Shown here: piece after piece, positions 18,487 to 27,878 of the stretch
How the letters are laid out: each line of letters opens with the position of its first letter
Position numbering within the stretch: position 1 is the first letter of the stretch
Assembly (NCBI GenBank): GCA_002721365.1
Contig: PBKC01000071.1
Span: forward strand, 1 to 34,832
Reading direction: 5' to 3'
Length of the DNA: 34,832 bases
DNA from: Rhodospirillaceae bacterium
GTDB taxonomy: Bacteria; Pseudomonadota; Alphaproteobacteria; GCA-2721365
Translations under genes and position numbers: made by a program
The notes under the pieces: model-generated
The model's database searches: none
What the model saw: the letters and a program-made list of their open reading frames with translations, nothing else
Told to the model about the DNA's origin: nothing

Positions 18487-19427
18487 CCGCCGATCAACCC
18501 CGCCGCACGGGCGATCCGCACCAGACCGTGCGCCGCACAGTCGGCGGGCCCGACGCTCGCCTCCATGCCGGCACGCGCGAGGGCATCGACATACGCCGCC
18601 GACAGCCGCGCTCCGCCGAGGACCACGATCGACGCATCATCCGTCAACCGGCCCGCAGCGGCCTGCCGAGCCTCAGCGATCTCGCACCCGATCAGGAGGC
18701 CGGACAGGTAGGACCGCGTCCCGCTCTCGGGCAGGCTGCCGAACAGGGCCAGGGTGCGCGCACTGAACAGGCGCTTGAGAAGTCCGCCCCGTCCCTCGCC
18801 GGCTGCAAGACCGTAGTTGAGCCCACGATGGAACGCGGCCGGGTCGTGCTCGTCCCCCGTCATCGTCCGGCCGAGAATGCTGTGCCGGCACAGGATGGCG
18901 AACAGCTCTCCGGTCATGAAGGTCGCGAACCAGACGATCCGCCCGTCCTCGGCGATCGCCCATTTGCTGTGAGTGCCGGGCAACACGAAGATCTCTGTCC
19001 CATGCCCGACCAGTGCGCCGGCGATCTGTGTCTCTTCGCCGCGAATGACGTCGGGCACATCGTCAGGATCGACGCGGGCAATTCCCGGAACGATATGCGC
19101 GACCTGGCCGCTGTCGCCGGCGACTTCGGTCAACCGACCGGCCAAGACGCCGATATCGGTCGGGCAATCCAGATAGTCCGCTTCCTTCCAGCCCTGCCGG
19201 CTGCCGATCATTCCCGACATGATCACCGGCGAAAGCGGGGCAGCGGCCAGCCAGTGGCCGACGTTCACGTCGAGCGCGGCACCGAATGAGCCGTTCTCGA
19301 CCGCGAGGATGCCGTCTTCGCTCGCGACCCAGTCCAGCACGGTTCCGTCGGTTGCGAGCAGATACCCCCGAAACCCACTCGTTCCCCAGTCGACGCCGAC
19401 CAGGGCCCCTGCCCGTCCTCCGGTCAA
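18483..19427 (-). CDS. dgoK: 2-dehydro-3-deoxygalactonokinase
   Basis: The 314-residue sugar-acid kinase phosphorylates 2-dehydro-3-deoxygalactonate and supplies DgoA. Signatures are VGVDWGTSGFRGYLL (phosphate loop), VIMSGMIGSRQGWKEADYLDCP and LPGTHSKWAI with the following TFMTGELFAIL. The best start is a TTG at 19427-19425, 22 bases after the upstream stop. It has no good ribosome-binding site, and no ATG or GTG lies in frame before the conserved domain, so the exact start is uncertain. The galactonate dehydratase (dgoD) is not in the window. Confidence 0.9.
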   Translation of the reverse strand: MTGGRAGALVGVDWGTSGFRGYLLATDGTVLDWVASEDGILAVENGSFGAALDVNVGHWLAAAPLSPVIMSGMIGSRQGWKEADYLDCPTDIGVLAGRLTEVAGDSGQVAHIVPGIARVDPDDVPDVIRGEETQIAGALVGHGTEIFVLPGTHSKWAIAEDGRIVWFATFMTGELFAILCRHSILGRTMTGDEHDPAAFHRGLNYGLAAGEGRGGLLKRLFSARTLALFGSLPESGTRSYLSGLLIGCEIAEARQAAAGRLTDDASIVVLGGARLSAAYVDALARAGMEASVGPADCAAHGLVRIARAAGLIGG

Positions 19428-19449
19428 AGACGTGCACGCCGGCGGCTGA

Positions 19450-20556
19450 TCATCCCGTTTCCTCGGGTGCCATCACCTGGCAATAACCGCCGCGACGGAT
19501 GAATTCGGCGCAGATCTTGCGCCCCTGTTCGGGACTGGACACGGGGCCGGCCTGCACGCGCCAGAAAACGCCGCGCGAACCGAGGTCGACGCGGGAGATC
19601 TCAACCTGCAGCCCAGCCAGAAGATCGCCGTACTGCTTGAGCATCCGGCTCCACCCCTCGTCCGCGTCCTCGATCGTCCGGTATGAGGCCAGATGCAACC
19701 GGTACCCCCGCTTCAGGACGCTCGGCGTCTGCTTCTCGTTCGGTGCGGGCAGTGCGGCCGTGTCGTCTCCCGGCGGGCCCAGGCGCATGGGCTTCTGCTG
19801 CGCCGGCGGCACCTCGGCCGCGCGCTCGGCCATGATGTCGATCCCCAGCCGCTGCAACGCTTCGCGGGCGGGAACATGTCCGCGCAAGGCCGCGGACTCG
19901 TACCATTTCGCCGCCATGTCGAGATCGCGGACGACACCGCGACCGGTTTCGTAGGCTTCTCCGAGATCGTACTGCGCCTGGGCGACGCCCAGTTCAGCGG
20001 CGTGTTCCATCCATTTCGCCGCCTCGTCGGCCGCGACCGGAACATGATTGCCGGAACGGGGAAGGACGCCCAGCACGCCATCCGAGTCTTCCCGCCAGCG
20101 CTGCGCCGCCTGCTGATACCACTGCGCCGCGCGATCGTAGTTGCGCGGCACACCGAGGCCCTGTTCGTAAAGCCGGCCGAGGGCGGCTTGTGCCGCCGGC
20201 TCGCCCCGTTCGGCCGCCCGCAGGTACCACGCCGCCGCCTGCGGGTAGTCCGCCGGGATCCCGCGCCCTTCTTCGAGCATCTGGCCGAGAAAATACTGGG
20301 CCGGAGCATAACCGGCCGCCGCCGCGCGCTCGTACCAGGTGCGGGCCGCGACAGGGTCCGCATCGATGCTGACTCCGCCGCTTTCGTAGAGCTGGGCCAG
20401 AGCGGTCTGAGCATTCGGATCGCCCTCTCGCGCCTCGCGCTCGAGCGCTTCGAAATAGTCGCCCAGCCGAAGGTTGGGGCCGTTCGCGCAGCCGGCGATT
20501 CCGCAGGCAATACCGAGCCCCACCAGCATGCGTAGCATGACGTGCGCGCGCCGCAT
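19450..20556 (-). CDS. SEL1-repeat lipoprotein with C-terminal SPOR domain
   Basis: The 368-residue protein begins with a lipoprotein signal (LVGLGIACGIAG-C23, lipobox IAGC). Tandem SEL1-like helical repeats occupy about 45-250, recognisable by AAxWYxxAA and AQxxLGxxYExGxGV. A SPOR-like domain follows at about 285-365 (GYRLHLASYRTIEDADEGWSRM...VFWRVQAGPV). SPOR domains bind denuded septal peptidoglycan and SEL1 repeats bind proteins, so a cell-envelope or division-site role is likely. AAGGA precedes the ATG by 6 bases. It is the first gene of a minus-strand run with dgoK; a functional link with the sugar genes is not evident. Confidence 0.88.
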   Translation of the reverse strand: MRRAHVMLRMLVGLGIACGIAGCANGPNLRLGDYFEALEREAREGDPNAQTALAQLYESGGVSIDADPVAARTWYERAAAAGYAPAQYFLGQMLEEGRGIPADYPQAAAWYLRAAERGEPAAQAALGRLYEQGLGVPRNYDRAAQWYQQAAQRWREDSDGVLGVLPRSGNHVPVAADEAAKWMEHAAELGVAQAQYDLGEAYETGRGVVRDLDMAAKWYESAALRGHVPAREALQRLGIDIMAERAAEVPPAQQKPMRLGPPGDDTAALPAPNEKQTPSVLKRGYRLHLASYRTIEDADEGWSRMLKQYGDLLAGLQVEISRVDLGSRGVFWRVQAGPVSSPEQGRKICAEFIRRGGYCQVMAPEETG

Positions 20557-20669
20557 CGTTCTTCCTTATCCCCGTCCCGGGGAAAGCCTAGCGGAACGGC
20601 GGAAAGGCCGCCAGCCTTGCCGAAGGAACCGGCTAGCGCGGCCCGGATGCCGCGCCCTCGCCGGCGCTG
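20557..20669. other. Spacer with small hairpins between the DUF1674 gene and the SEL1 lipoprotein gene
   Basis: Two short hairpins occur: CCCCG-TCC-CGGGG near 20571-20583, and GGCGG-aaagg-CCGCC at 20598-20612. The second could end the DUF1674 transcript. The region should also hold the lipoprotein promoter, but I found no clear one. Confidence 0.3.
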
Positions 20670-20846
20670 TCAGAAGTCGGAAACGCGACCGTTGAAAGCC
20701 CAGTCGCCGTACCGGGTCGGCTCCGGGCCTTTTGGCCCGCCGACTTCCCCCGACGGCTGGTCGCTCGCGACAGCAGATTCGGGCTGCGTCTTCGCATCCG
20801 CCGCCGGTTCGTCCTCGGCGGGCTTCGCGGTTTCGGTCTTGCTCAT
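20670..20846 (-). CDS. DUF1674 protein, SdhAF4-like succinate dehydrogenase assembly factor
   Basis: This 58-residue protein starts with MSKTETAKPA and ends GGPKGPEPTRYGDWAFNGRVSDF. That C-terminal block is the DUF1674 hallmark (GGPxGPEPTRYGDWxxxGRxxDF). The eukaryotic homologue SDHAF4/Sdh8 helps the flavinylated SdhA subunit assemble into succinate dehydrogenase, and the bacterial role is inferred from that. The low-complexity, acidic N-terminus is usual for the family. A strong AAGGAGG site lies 6 bases before the ATG. It is divergent from htpX, a neighbour pattern I recognise from alphaproteobacteria. Confidence 0.9.
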   Translation of the reverse strand: MSKTETAKPAEDEPAADAKTQPESAVASDQPSGEVGGPKGPEPTRYGDWAFNGRVSDF

Positions 20847-20885
20847 GCCGCCTCCTTTCTCGGACCGTGCCCTTGCCGGCCACTA

Positions 20886-20910
20886 TTGAAGCCGGCGTAA
20901 GGCGCCCCAT
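20886..20910 (+). promoter_or_regulatory. RpoH (sigma-32)-like promoter of htpX
   Basis: TTGAA (20886-20890), a 14-base spacer and CCCCAT (20905-20910) fit the heat-shock consensus CTTGAA-N13/14-CCCCAT. Transcription would start near 20917, about 30 bases before htpX. HtpX is a known heat-shock or envelope-stress protease, which supports the call. Confidence 0.6.
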
Positions 20911-20947
20911 ACATATATCCGCTTCAACCCATTGAACGAGAGCAGAA

Positions 20948-21799
20948 ATGAACTTCGCGCGTACGGCATTGCTGCTGGCCGCCATGACCGGTCTGTTCCT
21001 TGCCGTGGGCTACATGCTGGGCGGGACGGGTGGCATGGTGGTCGCCCTGGGTTTCGCCGTGGCGATGAACGCATTCGCGTATTGGAACGCCGACAAGATG
21101 GTGCTGCGCATGTATGGCGCGCGCCAGGTCGACGCCGGGACCGCACCCGAGTTCTACGGGCTAATCCAGCAGCTCGCGGCGCGGGCGGACCTGCCCATGC
21201 CCAAGGTCTACGTCATCGAGAATCCGCAACCCAACGCCTTCGCCACGGGGCGCAATCCCGAGAATGCGGCAGTGGCGGCGACCACGGGCCTTCTGAACGC
21301 GCTCTCCTATGAAGAGATCGCCGGCGTCATGGCCCATGAGCTCGCCCATGTGAAGAACCGTGACACCCTGACCATGACGATCACCGCGACCATCGCCGGC
21401 GCGATCGGCATGCTGGCCAATTTCGCGCTGTTCTTCGGCGGCAACCGCAACAACCCGCTCGGCATCGTCGGCAGCCTGTTGATCATGATCCTGGCGCCGC
21501 TCGCCGCGATGCTGGTGCAGATGGGTATCTCGCGGGCCCGCGAATACGCAGCCGATAAAGGCGGCGCCGAAATCTGCGGCAAGCCCCTGTGGCTGGCGGC
21601 GGCGCTGGCCAAGATCGATCGGGCCGCCAAGAGCGTGGACAACGCGGACGCCGAACGTAATCCTGCGACGGCGCACATGTTCATCATCAATCCGCTTCAC
21701 GCCCACGCCGCCCGGGGCCTGTTCAGCACTCACCCGAGCACCGAGGACCGCATCCGCAGGCTTCGCGAGATGGCTGGCGCCGCCGGTCCTTGGGGCTGA
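20948..21799 (+). CDS. htpX: Zinc metalloprotease HtpX
   Basis: The 283-residue inner-membrane M48 protease degrades damaged membrane proteins from the cytoplasmic side. Two hydrophobic segments at about 7-26 and 29-46 precede the catalytic domain. The zinc site is H130-ELAH134, with the third ligand Glu199 in [10 protein letters not shown] second hydrophobic pair lies at about 143-164 and 172-192. The C-terminus [17 protein letters not shown] is the usual family ending. A purine-rich GAGAGCAGAA precedes the ATG. It overlaps the likely rsmB start. Confidence 0.95.
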   Translation: MNFARTALLLAAMTGLFLAVGYMLGGTGGMVVALGFAVAMNAFAYWNADKMVLRMYGARQVDAGTAPEFYGLIQQLAARADLPMPKVYVIENPQPNAFATGRNPENAAVAATTGLLNALSYEEIAGVMAHELAHVKNRDTLTMTITATIAGAIGMLANFALFFGGNRNNPLGIVGSLLIMILAPLAAMLVQMGISRAREYAADKGGAEICGKPLWLAAALAKIDRAAKSVDNADAERNPATAHMFIINPLHAHAARGLFSTHPSTEDRIRRLREMAGAAGPWG

Positions 21800-23121
21800 A
21801 GCCGCAGGGCAAGCGGACCGGCCGGAGCGCACCGGCCGGTCTCCCGGCGCGCGGGATCGCCCTCGATCTCCTGTCGGGCGTGTTGCGGCGGCATCGGCCG
21901 CTCGATGAGAGCTTCGAGAGCCACTCCGATATCGGCGACCTGGACCCGCGTGACCGCGCCTTCGTCCGCAGCCTCGTCTGGACGACGCTGCGACGGCTGG
22001 GGGAGATCGACGGGATCGTTGCGGGTTGCCTGGACCGCCCGCTGCCCCGCAAAGCGGGCGCGGTCGAGGATGTCCTTCGCCTGGGCGTGGCCCAGATCCG
22101 TTTCCTCGAAAGCTCACCCCATGCCGCGGTCGACACCGCCGTGGAACTGGTCCGGTCGACGGGACTCGGCGGCTTCAAGGGACTGGTCAACGCCGTTCTC
22201 CGCCGCGTTGCGCGCGAGGAAGCCGCGCCGTGCGATCCCCTGGAAGCCGGGCGCCTGAACACGCCGGACTGGCTGTGGGCGCGCTGGGTCTCCACTTATG
22301 GCGAGGCGACGGCCAGCGCCATCGCCGCCGCTCATCTCAACGAACCGCCGCTCGACCTGACGGTCCCGAACGATGTCGGCGGATGGGCCGAGCGGCTGGG
22401 GGGAACCCTGTTGCCGACCGGGACGGTACGCCTGTCGGATGCCGGCGCAATCCCGGCCTTGCCCGGATATGACGAGGGGGCCTGGTGGGTCCAGGACGCG
22501 GCGGCGGCACTGCCGGCCCGCCTGCTGGGTGACGTCGGCGGCAAGCGCGTCGTCGATCTTTGTGCCGCGCCCGGCGGAAAGACCGCCCAGCTCGCCGCCG
22601 CCGGGGCCCAGGTCGTCGCGGTGGAGCGTACTCCGCGCCGTGCGGAACGGCTGCGCACCAACCTCGCCCGCCTCCGGCTCGAAGCGGAGGTGGTCGAGGC
22701 CGATGCCGCCGACTGGCGACCGGATGCGCCGGTCGAAGCGGTTCTTCTGGACGCTCCCTGCACCGCGACCGGCACCATCCGCCGTCATCCGGACATCGCG
22801 TATCTGAAGAAGGCGGCCGACATCGAGACAACGGCGCGCGTGCAGGCCCGGCTTCTCCGCGCGGCCCGGTCGATGGTCGCGCCGGGCGGGCTGATCGTTT
22901 TCGTCACCTGCTCGCTGGAAGCCGAAGAGGGCGAAAGACTGGTCGAGAAACAACTGGCCGAGGCCCCGGATCTCGAACGGGTTCCGGTTACCGCGGCGGA
23001 AGTCGACGGCCTTGCGGAAGCGATCGGTCCGCGCGGCGACCTCAGGACATTGCCCTGCCATCTGGCGGATTTCGGCGGCATGGACGGCTTCTTCGCGGCT
23101 CGCTTGCGGCGCCTTCCCTGA
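21790..23121 (+). CDS. rsmB: 16S rRNA cytosine-5 methyltransferase, RsmB/Fmu family
   Basis: The 443-residue protein has an N-terminal NusB-like domain ([23 protein letters not shown] onwards) and a C-terminal SAM-dependent methyltransferase. Motif I is [17 protein letters not shown]. The two cysteines expected in m5C RNA methylases are present in [17 protein letters not shown] and [12 protein letters not shown]. RsmB methylates C967 of 16S rRNA in E. coli. No ATG lies before the conserved domain. The likeliest start is the TTG at 21790 inside the last codons of htpX, suggesting coupled translation. Another m5C methylase of the Fmu group is the alternative name. Confidence 0.9.
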   Translation: MGLKPQGKRTGRSAPAGLPARGIALDLLSGVLRRHRPLDESFESHSDIGDLDPRDRAFVRSLVWTTLRRLGEIDGIVAGCLDRPLPRKAGAVEDVLRLGVAQIRFLESSPHAAVDTAVELVRSTGLGGFKGLVNAVLRRVAREEAAPCDPLEAGRLNTPDWLWARWVSTYGEATASAIAAAHLNEPPLDLTVPNDVGGWAERLGGTLLPTGTVRLSDAGAIPALPGYDEGAWWVQDAAAALPARLLGDVGGKRVVDLCAAPGGKTAQLAAAGAQVVAVERTPRRAERLRTNLARLRLEAEVVEADAADWRPDAPVEAVLLDAPCTATGTIRRHPDIAYLKKAADIETTARVQARLLRAARSMVAPGGLIVFVTCSLEAEEGERLVEKQLAEAPDLERVPVTAAEVDGLAEAIGPRGDLRTLPCHLADFGGMDGFFAARLRRLP

Positions 23122-23137
23122 CCTGTTACCAGACCGC

Positions 23138-23812
23138 ATGCAACAGCCGGTCCGTATCGCTCCCTCCATTCTTTCCGCCGACTTCGCCAAGCTCGGCGAA
23201 GAACTTCGCGCGATCACGGAAGCCGGCGCCGACTACGTCCATATCGACGTCATGGACGGGCATTTCGTACCCAACCTGACCATCGGTCCGGGCGTGGTGA
23301 AGGCCCTGCGCCCGCACAGCGCACTGCCCTTCGATGTCCACCTGATGATCGCGCCGGTGGATCCTTTCATCGACGCCTTCGTCGATGCCGGCGCGGATAT
23401 TCTGACGGTCCATGTCGAGGCCGGCCCGCACGTCCACCGCACCATCCAGGCGATCAAAGCGAGAGGCATCAAGGCGGGTATATCTTTGAACCCCGCTACG
23501 CCTGTATGCTCATGTGATCATCTTTTGGATGAAGTGGATCTGGTGCTGGTGATGTCGGTCAATCCCGGTTTCGGCGGACAGAGATTCATCCGCAGTCAAC
23601 TCGACAAGATCCGCAGTCTGCGGGCGCGGATCGACACCCTGGATCATCCCGTCGACCTGGAGGTCGATGGCGGCGTCGATGCCGGGACGGCACGCGAAGT
23701 GATCGCTGCGGGCGCCGATGTGCTGGTGGCGGGAACGGCGACCTTCCGGGGTGGACCGGAGGCCTATGCGGCCAACATGAGGCTCCTCCGCGACGCAGAG
23801 GACGGTCGGTGA
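23138..23812 (+). CDS. rpe: Ribulose-phosphate 3-epimerase
   Basis: The 224-residue TIM-barrel enzyme interconverts ribulose 5-phosphate and xylulose 5-phosphate. [16 protein letters not shown] starts the barrel. The metal and catalytic residues are His35 and Asp37 ([12 protein letters not shown]), His68 (DVHLM) and Asp177 (EVDGGVD). [11 protein letters not shown] is the flexible phosphate loop. The start is the ATG 16 bases after rsmB; its ribosome-binding site is weak. The end overlaps the next gene as GTGA. Confidence 0.95.
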   Translation: MQQPVRIAPSILSADFAKLGEELRAITEAGADYVHIDVMDGHFVPNLTIGPGVVKALRPHSALPFDVHLMIAPVDPFIDAFVDAGADILTVHVEAGPHVHRTIQAIKARGIKAGISLNPATPVCSCDHLLDEVDLVLVMSVNPGFGGQRFIRSQLDKIRSLRARIDTLDHPVDLEVDGGVDAGTAREVIAAGADVLVAGTATFRGGPEAYAANMRLLRDAEDGR

Positions 23813-25509
23813 GCGGCGCTCTCGCTCATCAGGCACGCGGTAGCGGTGCGATGCCGCGGCGGGGCTACCGGCAGGCGGCGGGACCGGGGACAGGCGCCCG
23901 TTCCTTCGTTTCCGGCCTCAAGACCGCCTATTTCGGCAGCGCGCTCTATCGCCTGACCCTCGGTGGCCGGGTTCCCGATTCGCTGGATTTCGATCCGGCT
24001 GATCCCTATCCCGGCGAGGCCCTGCGCGGCGATGCCCTGTTCCAAGGGCGGTTCTCCTTCGCCGGATACGATATCGTCGCCCCCAACCGGCCGTTGTGGG
24101 AGCCGGTGGGCGCACCGCCGCCCTGGATCGAGGAGATGCATGCCTTCGGCTGGCTGCGTCACTTCCGTGCCAATGGCGGCGAGACGGCGCGCCGCCATGC
24201 CCGCGCCCTGGTCGGCGACTGGATCAGTCATTACGGAACCTGGCACCCGGTGATGTGGCGGCCGGACATCCTCGGCTACCGGATCGCGTCCTGGCTCCAG
24301 AACGCAGCTTTCCTGCTGAATGGCGGTGACGAGTCCTTCCGTACCATGTTCTTCGACTGCCTGGCCCGGCAGGCGCGCCATCTCGGCCGCACAGGCGTCG
24401 AGAACGTGGCAGGCGCGCGCCGCATCGCGGCGCTGAAGGGGATGCTTTACGCCTGTGTCTGCCTGCCGCGCGGGGAAAAGCGCCTGGACGCGGTTCTGAA
24501 GCGGCTCGACACCGAGCTTCGCCGCCAGATTCTCGCCGATGGCGGGCATGTGGAGCGGTCGCCGGCGGTCCAAGCGATGGTGCTGGCCGATCTCGCCGAG
24601 ACGCGGAAGCTGCTGCTCGATGCGAATCGGCTGCCGTCGGAAGCCCTGATCAGCGCCATCGACCGCATGGCGCCGATGCTGCGAACCTTCCGCCATGGCG
24701 ACGGCGGGCTGGCGCTGTTCAACGGCGCCACCGAAATGAGCGCCGAATCGGTCGAACAGGTCCTGACGCTGGCGGACGCCCGCGGCCGCGCGCTTTCGGG
24801 CGCCCCGCATTCGGGGTTCCAGCGCTTGTCGGCGGGCCGGACCCTGGTTCTCGTCGATGCCGGCGTTCCGCCGACCTTGGGCGATGTCGCCCATGCCGGC
24901 ACTCTAAGCTTCGAGATGAGCGCCGGACGTCAGCGTCTGGTGGTCAACTGCGGCGCGATGCCGGGAGGCGATGCTCAATGGCGCCGGGCGCTAGCCGGAA
25001 CGCCTGCCCATTCGACCCTGACCATCGGAGATACCGACAGTGCGGTCTTCGCCGAAGGCGGAGGCGCCCTCCGGCGTCCGGGCGAAGTCCAGTGCGCGCG
25101 GAACGAAAGCGAGGGCGACGTCTGGATCGACGCCCGGCATGACGGCTATCTCGCGTCTCACGGCGCGATCCACCGGCGACGACTGTACCTGGCCGCCGGC
25201 GGCGACGACCTGCGTGGCGAGGACAGCCTGATCAGCCCTGAACGCTATCGGGTGACGGTCCGCTTCCATCTCCATCCGGACGTGCAGGCATCACAGGTCC
25301 GCGACGGATCGACCATCCTGCTGCGCCCACCGGGCGGCATGGGGTGGCGCTTCCGTACGGCCGGTGCTGAGGTCACTCTGACCGAAAGCGTCTATTTCGG
25401 TGCCGCGGGCCAGCGACGCCGATCCGAGCAGATCCTCCTGACGGCGGAAGCCGGCGGCGACCTGCCGCCCCTCAAATGGGCCTTCCGAAAGTATCCGGGC
25501 GGCCGCTGA
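23809..25509 (+). CDS. Heparinase II/III family protein
   Basis: The 566-residue protein has an alpha/alpha-toroid N-terminal part (about 60-330, with [28 protein letters not shown]) and a C-terminal beta-sandwich (about 345-555, [30 protein letters not shown]). Characterised relatives are polysaccharide lyases acting on uronic-acid glycans. The copy next to rsmB in alphaproteobacteria is of unknown substrate, and I see no obvious signal peptide. The GTG start overlaps the rpe stop and follows GAGGA. It may act on the glycan made by the cluster downstream, or in murein or other polysaccharide metabolism. Confidence 0.85.
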   Translation: MSGALAHQARGSGAMPRRGYRQAAGPGTGARSFVSGLKTAYFGSALYRLTLGGRVPDSLDFDPADPYPGEALRGDALFQGRFSFAGYDIVAPNRPLWEPVGAPPPWIEEMHAFGWLRHFRANGGETARRHARALVGDWISHYGTWHPVMWRPDILGYRIASWLQNAAFLLNGGDESFRTMFFDCLARQARHLGRTGVENVAGARRIAALKGMLYACVCLPRGEKRLDAVLKRLDTELRRQILADGGHVERSPAVQAMVLADLAETRKLLLDANRLPSEALISAIDRMAPMLRTFRHGDGGLALFNGATEMSAESVEQVLTLADARGRALSGAPHSGFQRLSAGRTLVLVDAGVPPTLGDVAHAGTLSFEMSAGRQRLVVNCGAMPGGDAQWRRALAGTPAHSTLTIGDTDSAVFAEGGGALRRPGEVQCARNESEGDVWIDARHDGYLASHGAIHRRRLYLAAGGDDLRGEDSLISPERYRVTVRFHLHPDVQASQVRDGSTILLRPPGGMGWRFRTAGAEVTLTESVYFGAAGQRRRSEQILLTAEAGGDLPPLKWAFRKYPGGR

Positions 25510-25518
25510 CGAGGTGAG

Positions 25519-26739
25519 ATGGGCGACGGCGCCGACCATGACGAGGTCTTCCTGCCCTTCGCTCGGCCCGACATCGACGAAGACGACATAACGGCAGTCG
25601 CCGCAGTCCTGCGAAGCGGCTGGCTGACAGCGGGCCCAGCCGTCCGGCGGTTCGAAGAGGCCCTGGCCGATCGTGTCGGCGTCCCTTACGTGATCGCCTG
25701 CGCAAGCGGCACAGCGGGTCTGCATCTCGCTGCGCTGGCCGCAGGGCTCGGCCCCGGCGACGCGGTCGCGATACCCAGCCTAACCGCTCTCGCAACGGCG
25801 AACGCTTTCCTCGCCACCGGTGCGGATGTCATCCTGTGCGACATCGATCCGGACACCGGACTGATGCGGCCCGCGGATCTACAAGCGGCTCTTCCGGAGC
25901 ATCGACGGGTGAACGCCATCTGTCCGGTCGACTTGAACGGTCAACCGGCCGATCCGCCGGGCATGGCGGCCGCGGCAGCCGAGATCCGAGCGGTCGTGAT
26001 CGAAGACGCTGCCCACGCTTTCGGCACTACTTATGAGCGGCAAGGAGAAACCGTGGCGGTCGGCGGTTGCCGAGACGCCGCCATGACCGTCTTCTCCTTC
26101 CATCCCACCAAGATGCTGGCGATGGGCGAAGGTGGCGCGGTCTGCACCGCCGATCACGAACTGGCGGCCCGGCTGCGCCGGTTCCGCGACCACGGCATGG
26201 AACGAACACCGATCGCCTTCGAGGGCAGGTCGATTGCCTTCGATCGATCGGGGGCGCCCAACCCCTGGTACTACGAACTACACGTCCCGGGCATGAACTA
26301 TCGGGTGAGTGATATTCATTGTGCCCTGGGGCTTAGCCAGCTTCGTAGGCTTGACAGCTTCATCGCACGCCGCCGCGCCCTCGTCGAAAAGTATGACCGA
26401 CTGCTGGCACCCTTCGCGCCGGTGGTGAGGCCGGTCGCACGGGTGCCCGGCGCCGCTCCCTGCTGGCACCTTTATGTGGCGTTGATCGACTTCGAGGCCG
26501 TGCCGGTCGAACGCTCGGAGGTGGTTCTGGGCCTTCGCTCGGTCGGCATCGGCAGCATGGTCCATTACGTCCCGCTGCACCTGCAGCCTTATTTCATAAG
26601 GCGATACGGCGCTCAGGAACTACCTGGCGCCGAGAAGTACTACTCTCAAGCTCTGTCCTTGCCGCTGTTCCCGGCCATGGAGGACGCCGACGTCGACAGG
26701 GTCGTCGAATCGCTGACCCGCGTTCTCGGGCTCGTTTGA
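25519..26739 (+). CDS. DegT/DnrJ/EryC1/StrS sugar aminotransferase, PseC-like
   Basis: The 406-residue PLP enzyme of the nucleotide-sugar aminotransferase family has SGWLTAGPAVRRFEEALA, the ring-nitrogen aspartate D163 in VIEDAAHAFGTTY, and the Schiff-base lysine K198 in SFHPTKMLAMGEGG. PNPWYYELHVPGMNYRVSDIHCALG and VHYVPLHLQPYF resemble PseC, which aminates a UDP-4-keto-6-deoxy sugar in pseudaminic acid synthesis. Other pse genes are not in the window, so the exact sugar is uncertain. GAGGTGAG precedes the ATG. The last 94 bases overlap the end of the convergent glycosyltransferase gene. Confidence 0.88.
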   Translation: MGDGADHDEVFLPFARPDIDEDDITAVAAVLRSGWLTAGPAVRRFEEALADRVGVPYVIACASGTAGLHLAALAAGLGPGDAVAIPSLTALATANAFLATGADVILCDIDPDTGLMRPADLQAALPEHRRVNAICPVDLNGQPADPPGMAAAAAEIRAVVIEDAAHAFGTTYERQGETVAVGGCRDAAMTVFSFHPTKMLAMGEGGAVCTADHELAARLRRFRDHGMERTPIAFEGRSIAFDRSGAPNPWYYELHVPGMNYRVSDIHCALGLSQLRRLDSFIARRRALVEKYDRLLAPFAPVVRPVARVPGAAPCWHLYVALIDFEAVPVERSEVVLGLRSVGIGSMVHYVPLHLQPYFIRRYGAQELPGAEKYYSQALSLPLFPAMEDADVDRVVESLTRVLGLV

Positions 26740-27878
26740 ACAACGGCCCGTTCCGACAGGCCGAGCAGTTCCAACTGTCGCGCGATCACCACCGACTCGT
26801 CATAGAGTTCCACCGCACGCATCCGGCCCGCGATCCCCATCCTTGCCCTGAGATCGGAATCGCCGACCAGTCGGTTCAGAGCGGCCGCCAAGGCGTCGGG
26901 CGCGCGTACCGGAACGATGAAGCCGGTCTGCTCGGCGACCACCTCTTCCCGGCTGCCGCGGATGTCGGTCGCGACGACCGGCAGCCCCACCATCATTGCC
27001 TCGATGATCGAGCGCGGCATGCCCTCACGGTGCGACGGCAGAGTGAAGATATCGGCAGCGCGCAGCAGGTCGGGCATGTCGCCCCGATAGCCGAGGAAGC
27101 GGATACGACTGGACAGCACCGGATCGGCCTTCACCGCTTCGATCTGCGGACCGATGTCGTCGGCATGGTCGCTGGTCAGCCGCTCCCCCGCCACCCACAG
27201 TTCGGCATCGACCGCCCGCATCGCCTCGAACAGCTCCGGATAACCCTTTTCGCCCACCAGGCGGCCGACGACCAGGATGACCGGACGGGCGTCGTCGACG
27301 CCGATCTCGCCACGAATCCGTGCCCGCGCCTCACCGCCGTCCGGCGTGAAGCGGGCCGCATCGACGCCATTGCCGATCGCGGCGATCCGGCCGCCCCGGC
27401 AGAGATGCAGCCGCCGCCCGGACGCCGCGTCCTCCTCCGCCTGGGTGAAGAGAACGTCGGTGAGACGGCCGCCCAGCCATTCCAGCGCGACATAGACCGC
27501 CCATTTCAGCCATGGCATTCGATCGTGGAAGTAGAAGCCATGGGCGGTGTAGACGACGGTGGGCACGCGGGCCCGCCATGCCGCCAGCCGCCCGATCAGC
27601 GCCGCGACCGGCGTATGGACGTGGACGAAGTCGAATTTTTCTGCTTCCAACAGCGCCCGCATGTGCCGGTAGGCCGCCGCGTGCTCCCCGAAATGAAGGA
27701 ACCCACGCCGGAAAGGGATCGTCTCCACCCGGATGCCCCGCTCCCGCACCTTGTCGACCAGCGGTCCGTCCGAACAGCTCGCCACCACCTCATGCCCCGC
27801 GCTCCGCAGTCCATCGATCAACGGAACGAGGAAGTGGTAAAGGGTGAAGTCGACGGCGCAGACCTGGAGAATCTTCAT
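26646..27878 (-). CDS. Glycosyltransferase family 4
   Basis: The 410-residue GT-B enzyme is predicted to add a sugar from a nucleotide donor to a lipid-linked or nascent glycan at the cytoplasmic membrane face. It begins MKILQVCAVDFTLYHFLVPLIDGLRSAGHEV and contains VYTAHGFYFHDRMPWLKW. The donor domain has VVGRLVGEKGYPELFEA and the E-x7-E motif in HREGMPRSIIEAMMVGLPVVATDIRGSREEV. The ATG overlaps the stop of the preceding amidotransferase gene as ATGA, so an in-frame start 60 bases earlier is less likely. The last about 25 residues are encoded opposite the aminotransferase gene and have a serine/threonine-rich, untypical composition. Confidence 0.88.
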   Translation of the reverse strand: MKILQVCAVDFTLYHFLVPLIDGLRSAGHEVVASCSDGPLVDKVRERGIRVETIPFRRGFLHFGEHAAAYRHMRALLEAEKFDFVHVHTPVAALIGRLAAWRARVPTVVYTAHGFYFHDRMPWLKWAVYVALEWLGGRLTDVLFTQAEEDAASGRRLHLCRGGRIAAIGNGVDAARFTPDGGEARARIRGEIGVDDARPVILVVGRLVGEKGYPELFEAMRAVDAELWVAGERLTSDHADDIGPQIEAVKADPVLSSRIRFLGYRGDMPDLLRAADIFTLPSHREGMPRSIIEAMMVGLPVVATDIRGSREEVVAEQTGFIVPVRAPDALAAALNRLVGDSDLRARMGIAGRMRAVELYDESVVIARQLELLGLSERAVVQTSPRTRVSDSTTLSTSASSMAGNSGKDRA

